From: an uncultured Nocardiaceae bacterium
GTDB lineage: Bacteria; Actinomycetota; Actinomycetes; Mycobacteriales; Mycobacteriaceae
Direction: 5' to 3'
NCBI GenBank assembly: GCA_936936565.1
Contig: CAKZIX010000195.1
Span: 1 to 35,181, forward strand
Length of the DNA: 35,181 nucleotides
Positions 30,954 to 35,181 of the stretch are shown here, in pieces. The notes beneath the pieces were generated by a model. It did not search any database and was not told the DNA's origin. It saw only the letters and a list, made by a program, of their open reading frames with translations. Both the position numbers and the translations under genes were made by a program. Position 1 is the first letter of the stretch; each line of letters begins with the position of its first letter.

Positions 30954-32402
30954 CTAGCCCTGTTGCGCCGCCCACCATTTCAGTAGTTCGGCCTCGGCTT
31001 GCGCCCGCGACAACGGCCCGCGATCCAGGCGCAACTCCTTCAAGTACTTCCACGCCTTGCCGACCACGGGCCCTGGCGGCACGTCGAGCAATTCCATGAT
31101 CGCGTTGCCGTCCAGATCCGGGCGGACCCGCGCCAGATCCTCCGCGGCGGCGATTGCCGCGATCCGCGACTCGAGCTCGTCGTAGGAGGCGCGCAGCGCG
31201 GCCGCCCGCCGCTTGTTGCGGGTGGTGCAGTCGGCGCGCACCAGCTTGTGCAGGCGCGGCAACAACTCGCCGGCGTCGGTGACGTAGCGGCGCACCGCCG
31301 AATCGGTCCACTGCCCCTTGCCGTAGCCGTGGAAGCGCAGATGCAAAAACACCAGCTGCGCAACGTCTTCGGTGATCGCCTTGGGATACTTCAGCGCCCG
31401 CATCCGGCGGCGCACCAACTTGGCCCCCACCACCTCGTGATGATGGAACGACACCCCGCCACCCGGCTCGTGACGGCGCGTGTCGGGCTTGCCGATGTCG
31501 TGCAACAACGCCGCCCAGCGCAACACCAGATCCGGATCGCCCTCCTCGAGATCGATCGCCTGTTGCAGCACGGTCAGCGAATGCCAGTACACATCCTTGT
31601 GTTGATGGTGCTCGTCGATCTCCAGTTTCATTGCCGGCACCTCCGGCAGCACCCGTTGCGCAAGCCCGGTATCGACCATGACGTTGATGCCGTCGAGCGC
31701 GTGCTCGCCGAGGATCAACTTGTCCAACTCGGTGCGAACCCGTTCCGCGGTGATCCGCGCGATCTCGTCGGCCATGCTCGCGATCGCCGCCGCCACCCGC
31801 GGATCCAGCGTGAACCCCAGCTGCGCGACGAACCGGGCCGCGCGCAGCATCCGCAGCGGATCGTCGGTGAACGACACCTCGGGCGCGGCCGGGGTGTCGA
31901 GAACACCCGCCAGCAACGCATCCATGCCGTCGAGCGGATCGACGAACTCGAGCGCCCCGTCGGCGCCGATGCGCACCGCCATCGCGTTCACCGTGAAATC
32001 CCGGCGAACCAGGTCCTCGTCCAGCGAATTGCCGTACGCCACTTCGGGATTGCGCGTGACACCGTCGTAGGAGTCGGTGCGGAACGTGGTGATCTCCAGC
32101 TGCTGATCACCCTTGGCCGCCGACACCGTGCCGAACGCGATGCCGGTGTCCCACTGATGATCGGCCCAGCCGCGCAGCAACGCCTGCACCTGCTCGGGGC
32201 GGGCGTCGGTGGTGAAATCCAGATCGCTGCCCAGCCGGCCGAGCACCGCATCGCGCACCGAGCCACCCACCAGGTACAGCTCATGGCCCGCCGCGGCGAA
32301 CCGTGCCCCCAACGGTGTCAACACGTCGGACAGGCGCGCGAGCGTGATGGCCGCGGCAGCGAGCAGACGGGTGCGACGATCGGGGTCGGAAGCGGAAACC
32401 AC
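30954..32402 (-). CDS. pcnA: CCA-adding tRNA nucleotidyltransferase
   Basis: A 482-residue class II nucleotidyltransferase that adds or repairs the CCA end of tRNAs. The head domain has LVGGSVRD (44-51) and the catalytic DLD (60-62). A neck follows (RRDFTVNAMA, DPLRMLRAARFVAQLGF), then an HD domain (LLHDIGKPDTRR) and a tail. The length matches M. tuberculosis PcnA (Rv3907c). The GTG at 32402 is chosen; no strong ribosome site is visible. It is divergent from the NUDIX gene, with 103 bases between, the same arrangement as Rv3907c-Rv3908. Confidence 0.95.
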   Translation of the reverse strand: MVSASDPDRRTRLLAAAAITLARLSDVLTPLGARFAAAGHELYLVGGSVRDAVLGRLGSDLDFTTDARPEQVQALLRGWADHQWDTGIAFGTVSAAKGDQQLEITTFRTDSYDGVTRNPEVAYGNSLDEDLVRRDFTVNAMAVRIGADGALEFVDPLDGMDALLAGVLDTPAAPEVSFTDDPLRMLRAARFVAQLGFTLDPRVAAAIASMADEIARITAERVRTELDKLILGEHALDGINVMVDTGLAQRVLPEVPAMKLEIDEHHQHKDVYWHSLTVLQQAIDLEEGDPDLVLRWAALLHDIGKPDTRRHEPGGGVSFHHHEVVGAKLVRRRMRALKYPKAITEDVAQLVFLHLRFHGYGKGQWTDSAVRRYVTDAGELLPRLHKLVRADCTTRNKRRAAALRASYDELESRIAAIAAAEDLARVRPDLDGNAIMELLDVPPGPVVGKAWKYLKELRLDRGPLSRAQAEAELLKWWAAQQG

Positions 32403-32492
32403 GGCTGGAAGCCTAAGACACCGGCGCTCTGCAAAGCTCCGCGCACCAGGCGCGACGGAACCGGTAATTCGGATGGGACAGCAACCCACCAG

Positions 32493-32498
32493 TAGGAT
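32493..32498 (+). promoter_or_regulatory. -10 element of the NUDIX gene, probably leaderless
   Basis: TAGGAT ends seven bases before the GTG at 32506, so transcription should start at or next to the start codon. No clear -35 is seen. Confidence 0.5.
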
Positions 32499-32505
32499 TG
32501 ATTGG

Positions 32506-33042
32506 GTGTCTCCCGCGGAACGAGCGAACAGTCGCCGACGCCACAGTCGGCGTCGCGCTGCGGCGGGTGAGCAACCCAAACCACGCATGCGCACCGTGCG
32601 CGAAACCTCCGCGGGCGGCCTGGTCGTCTCCGGACTCGACGGACCGCGAGAGTTTCTGCGCGCCGCGCTGATCGGTCGCACCGACCGCCGCGGCCGCCTG
32701 TTGTGGTCGCTGCCCAAGGGACACATCGAAAAGGGCGAAACCGCCGAAGAAACCGCCGTCCGCGAGGTGAGCGAAGAGACCGGCATCAAGGGCAAGGTCC
32801 TCGCCGAACTCGGCAGCATCGACTACTGGTTCGTCACCGAGGGACGCCGCGTGCACAAGACGGTGCACCATTACCTCATGCGATTCCTCGGGGGCGAGCT
32901 GTCGGACACCGACGTCGAAGTCACCGAAGTCGCCTGGGTGCCGCTCAGCGAACTCGAGTCCAAACTCGCCTACGCCGACGAACGCCGGCTCGCCGAAAAG
33001 GCGGGCGAACTGATCGACCGCATGCAATCCGACGAAGCATGA
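32506..33042 (+). CDS. MutT4-like NUDIX hydrolase
   Basis: A 178-residue NUDIX hydrolase. An Arg-rich head (RRRHSRRRAAAG) precedes MRTVRETSAGGLV. The Nudix box is complete: Gly72, Glu78, Arg86, Glu87, Glu90, Glu91, Gly93. Sequence and place match M. tuberculosis MutT4 (Rv3908), which lies between PcnA and a large secreted/membrane protein. The protein lacks the long Pro-rich tail of the M. tuberculosis form. It may hydrolyse nucleoside di- or triphosphates or related compounds. Its stop overlaps the next start by four bases (ATGA). Confidence 0.92.
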   Translation: MSPAERANSRRRHSRRRAAAGEQPKPRMRTVRETSAGGLVVSGLDGPREFLRAALIGRTDRRGRLLWSLPKGHIEKGETAEETAVREVSEETGIKGKVLAELGSIDYWFVTEGRRVHKTVHHYLMRFLGGELSDTDVEVTEVAWVPLSELESKLAYADERRLAEKAGELIDRMQSDEA

Positions 33043-35181
33043 CACCACCGCCGACCACGCGGGGCCGCCGGCGGGGCGCGCACCGCATCGGAAGATGCGC
33101 GCGAACCCTGCTCGTGGTCCTCGGCACGCTGCTGCTCGTGCCGGTCGTCCCGCTGGCCGCCGCGCAGAACGCGCCGAAGTTCCTTGCGCTGACCATCGAC
33201 TCGGTGTCTCCGAATCTGGTCACCGCGCAGAGCGATCCCATCGTCACGGTCACCGCGTCGGTGGCCAACGTCGGCGACCGGGCGGTCTCGGACGTATCGG
33301 TGCGCATGCAACGCGCGCAGCCGGTGTCCACGGCCAGCGAACTACGCACCACGCTCAAGCTCGACCAGCAGAACTTCGACATCGTCGGCAGTTTCGTCAC
33401 CGTCGCCGACAAACTCGACAAAGGCCAGCGCAAAACCTTCTCGCTGACGCTGCCGCTGCGCGGCGCCAACGCCAAAGAACGGTCGCTGGAAATCGGCCAG
33501 CCTGGCGTCTATCCGATGCTGCTCAACGTCAACGGCACCCCCGACTACGGCAGCGAAGCCCGCCTCGACGACGCCCGATTTTTGCTGCCGGTGCTCGGCG
33601 TACCCGCCAATCCCGCACTGCCACAAGAAGATCCGGCCAGCCGCGCAGTACCGGCGCCGACCCAGACGCCGCTGGCCGTGACCCTGCTGTGGCCGCTGGC
33701 CGACCGGCCGCGCCTGGCCGCCGGCCAACCCGGCTCCCTCGACCAGAAGGTTCGGCTCGTCGACGACGACCTGGCCCGCTCACTCGCCCGCGGCGGCCGC
33801 CTCGACGCCCTGCTGTCGGCCTACGAATTCGCGACCGGACCCAACGTCGACCGCGACCGCAAATTCACCGACGCCAGCTGCCTGGCCGTCGACCCAGACC
33901 TGCTGGTCACCGTGTCCAACATGCGCCGCGGCTACCTCGTCGTCGACTCCGACGGGCGCACCCGCGACGGCAGCGGCGCCGCCGCCGCCACCGAATGGCT
34001 CAGCCGCCTGCAGACACTCGCGGCGCGGGTTTGCACTTTCGCGCTACCGTTCGCCCAGGTAGATCTGCCCGCGCTGCGCTCGCCGCAACTGCGCCGCAGC
34101 GCCGTCGTCGCCCCCGCCGACGTGATCGACAACGTGCTCGCCGCCCAAACCAAACGCGGCGTCGTGTGGCCCGAACCCGGCACCATCGACGACGACACCG
34201 CGATCTGGCTGCGCAAAACCGGCGCCAACACCGTGCTGCTCGCCCGCAACGGCGTCGCGCCCGCATTCGACGGCGTCGCCGCCACCCCCGACATCGTGCA
34301 GATCGCCGACGCCGTCCCCGACACACCCGGTGCGGCACTGCGCGCGGTGTCCTTCGACGTGTACGCGGCCACCGCGCTCGCCGCCGTCGGACAGCACCCG
34401 CAGACACCGTCGTTCACCCCCGCGCGGGCCCGCTACGAACTGTCCCGCGACTCGCGCAGCGCGCGCCTGCAGGATGCCCTCGGCGCACTCGTCTGGCCGA
34501 CCCTGCAAACCCAGCCCGACCAGCCGCGCTCGATTCTGCTCGCCCCACCCCAGCAGTGGTCCGCCGACGGCACCGAGGCCGCCTCCCTGCTCTCGGCCGT
34601 GTCCACCCTCCTGCGCGCCGGTCTCGCCGTCCCGCGCCCCCTCGACGACCTGCTGCAACGCGCCCCCGACCCGCGGCCGTTCGAGGTCAGCTACCCACAA
34701 CAAGCCGTCGAAGACGCAACTCCCGACAGCATCCGCAACGCCGCCGCCGACCAGGAAGCCCGCATCGACCAGCTCTCCGGCTCGCTCGTCAACGATCCGC
34801 AGGCTGCGCTGTCGGGCGAACGGTTCCTCGCCCCGCTGCGCGAAGACATCCTGCGCACCCTGACGATGTCGGGCCGGCGCACCGACACCGGCGCCGCCGA
34901 ATCCGTCGCCGCGCACCGGATCACGCAGCTGCGCACCGGCATCGACGACCTGTTCCGGGCCGTCACCGTGCTCAGCCCGGGCGGCGTGTACACCCTCGCC
35001 TCCGAACAGAGCCCGCTGCCGTTGGCGGCCCGCAACGACCTGCCGGTCGCGATCAACGTGCGGCTGCGTATGGACGCGCCCCCGGAAATGAAACTCACCG
35101 ACATCGGCGTCCAGCAACTGCCGCCGCGCGGTAGCCGGGCGCTGCAGGTACCCGCACAAGTCAGCGATTCCCGCAATCTGC
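33039..35181 (+). CDS. DUF6049 family exported protein (3' end outside window)
   Basis: The first 714 codons of a large exported protein, cut by the window edge. A basic head (RRRGAHRIGRCAR) and hydrophobic segment (about 24-40, ending VPLAAAQ) form a signal peptide. A beta-sandwich-like domain follows (FLALTIDSVSPNLVTAQSDPIVTVTASVANVGDRAV), then a long extracytoplasmic region. The place after MutT4 matches M. tuberculosis Rv3909 (about 800 residues), which precedes the lipid II flippase MurJ/MviN, so a cell-wall role is plausible though unproven. The longer open frame at 33095-35134 is its shadow. The ATG overlaps the NUDIX stop. Confidence 0.9.
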   Translation, partial: MTPPPTTRGRRRGAHRIGRCARTLLVVLGTLLLVPVVPLAAAQNAPKFLALTIDSVSPNLVTAQSDPIVTVTASVANVGDRAVSDVSVRMQRAQPVSTASELRTTLKLDQQNFDIVGSFVTVADKLDKGQRKTFSLTLPLRGANAKERSLEIGQPGVYPMLLNVNGTPDYGSEARLDDARFLLPVLGVPANPALPQEDPASRAVPAPTQTPLAVTLLWPLADRPRLAAGQPGSLDQKVRLVDDDLARSLARGGRLDALLSAYEFATGPNVDRDRKFTDASCLAVDPDLLVTVSNMRRGYLVVDSDGRTRDGSGAAAATEWLSRLQTLAARVCTFALPFAQVDLPALRSPQLRRSAVVAPADVIDNVLAAQTKRGVVWPEPGTIDDDTAIWLRKTGANTVLLARNGVAPAFDGVAATPDIVQIADAVPDTPGAALRAVSFDVYAATALAAVGQHPQTPSFTPARARYELSRDSRSARLQDALGALVWPTLQTQPDQPRSILLAPPQQWSADGTEAASLLSAVSTLLRAGLAVPRPLDDLLQRAPDPRPFEVSYPQQAVEDATPDSIRNAAADQEARIDQLSGSLVNDPQAALSGERFLAPLREDILRTLTMSGRRTDTGAAESVAAHRITQLRTGIDDLFRAVTVLSPGGVYTLASEQSPLPLAARNDLPVAINVRLRMDAPPEMKLTDIGVQQLPPRGSRALQVPAQVSDSRNL

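Noticed and set aside
33095..35134. 679-residue open frame at the right end
   Set aside because: Arg/Pro/Ala-rich shadow of the real DUF6049 gene starting at 33039, which shows a signal peptide and runs past the window edge.
1..35181. tRNA, rRNA or insertion sequence genes
   Set aside because: No tRNA-like cloverleaf ends, rRNA stretches, transposase genes or terminal inverted repeats were recognised by eye; a covariance-model search would be decisive.

Overview
The window is a high-GC actinobacterial chromosome segment, most likely from a member of the Mycobacteriales (Mycobacterium, Nocardia or Rhodococcus relatives). This rests on several recognisable genes: a LeuRS with a KMGKS loop, a SigL-type ECF sigma factor whose C-terminus closely resembles M. 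tuberculosis SigL, its zinc-finger anti-sigma factor, UdgX, ESX-type WXG100 proteins, and the block CCA-adding enzyme / MutT4-like NUDIX / DUF6049 that sits near oriC in mycobacteria. The MFS, YqgE and leuS genes also match the M. tuberculosis Rv0037c-Rv0041 neighbourhood. The first ten bases look like leftover Illumina adapter, so position 1 is probably a contig end.

Layout. 1-5000: hemerythrin-like protein, a glucosylglycerate-hydrolase-type GH63 enzyme, a secreted protein, an SDR oxidoreductase and a Gly/Pro/Gln-repeat lipoprotein. 5071-7866: leuS. 7892-11172: an operon of four membrane proteins (SdpI-like, TIGR04222-type with a Gly/Cys tail, DUF1648, bile-acid-symporter family). 11199-11308: a phased 19-bp repeat array with a strong hairpin. 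11375-15814: a translationally coupled four-gene biosynthetic operon (ThDP enzyme, SRPBCC protein, KAS III-like enzyme, PLP aminotransferase). 15815-16348: no intact gene, but a degraded copy of part of the neighbouring toxin gene. 16349-18474: an ESX/T7SS polymorphic toxin locus (two WXG100-like proteins, toxin, probable immunity gene). 18530-19716: sigL and its anti-sigma gene. 19790-20997: udgX and yqgE, convergent. 21032-22781: a TetR regulator divergent from an NAD(P)-binding epimerase-like gene, with two operator-like palindromes between them. 22832-25544: an MFS transporter, a heptad-repeat protein and an unknown protein. 25660-29368: a DUF1266-like gene, modC, modB, modA and a molybdate-responsive-type regulator. 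29604-35181: two unknown proteins, then the CCA-adding enzyme, NUDIX hydrolase and the start of a DUF6049 protein that runs off the window.

The most interesting reading links two regions. The sigL gene and the four-gene biosynthetic operon each have an upstream TGAACC, a 16-base spacer and a CGT-starting -10 element, which fits the M. tuberculosis SigL consensus. I therefore infer that SigL, held by its anti-sigma factor, switches on a small undescribed carbon-carbon bond-forming and transamination pathway. The polymorphic toxin locus with an orphan C-terminal module, the two adjacent membrane proteins with Cys-rich tails, and the 19-bp array are the other candidates for new biology.
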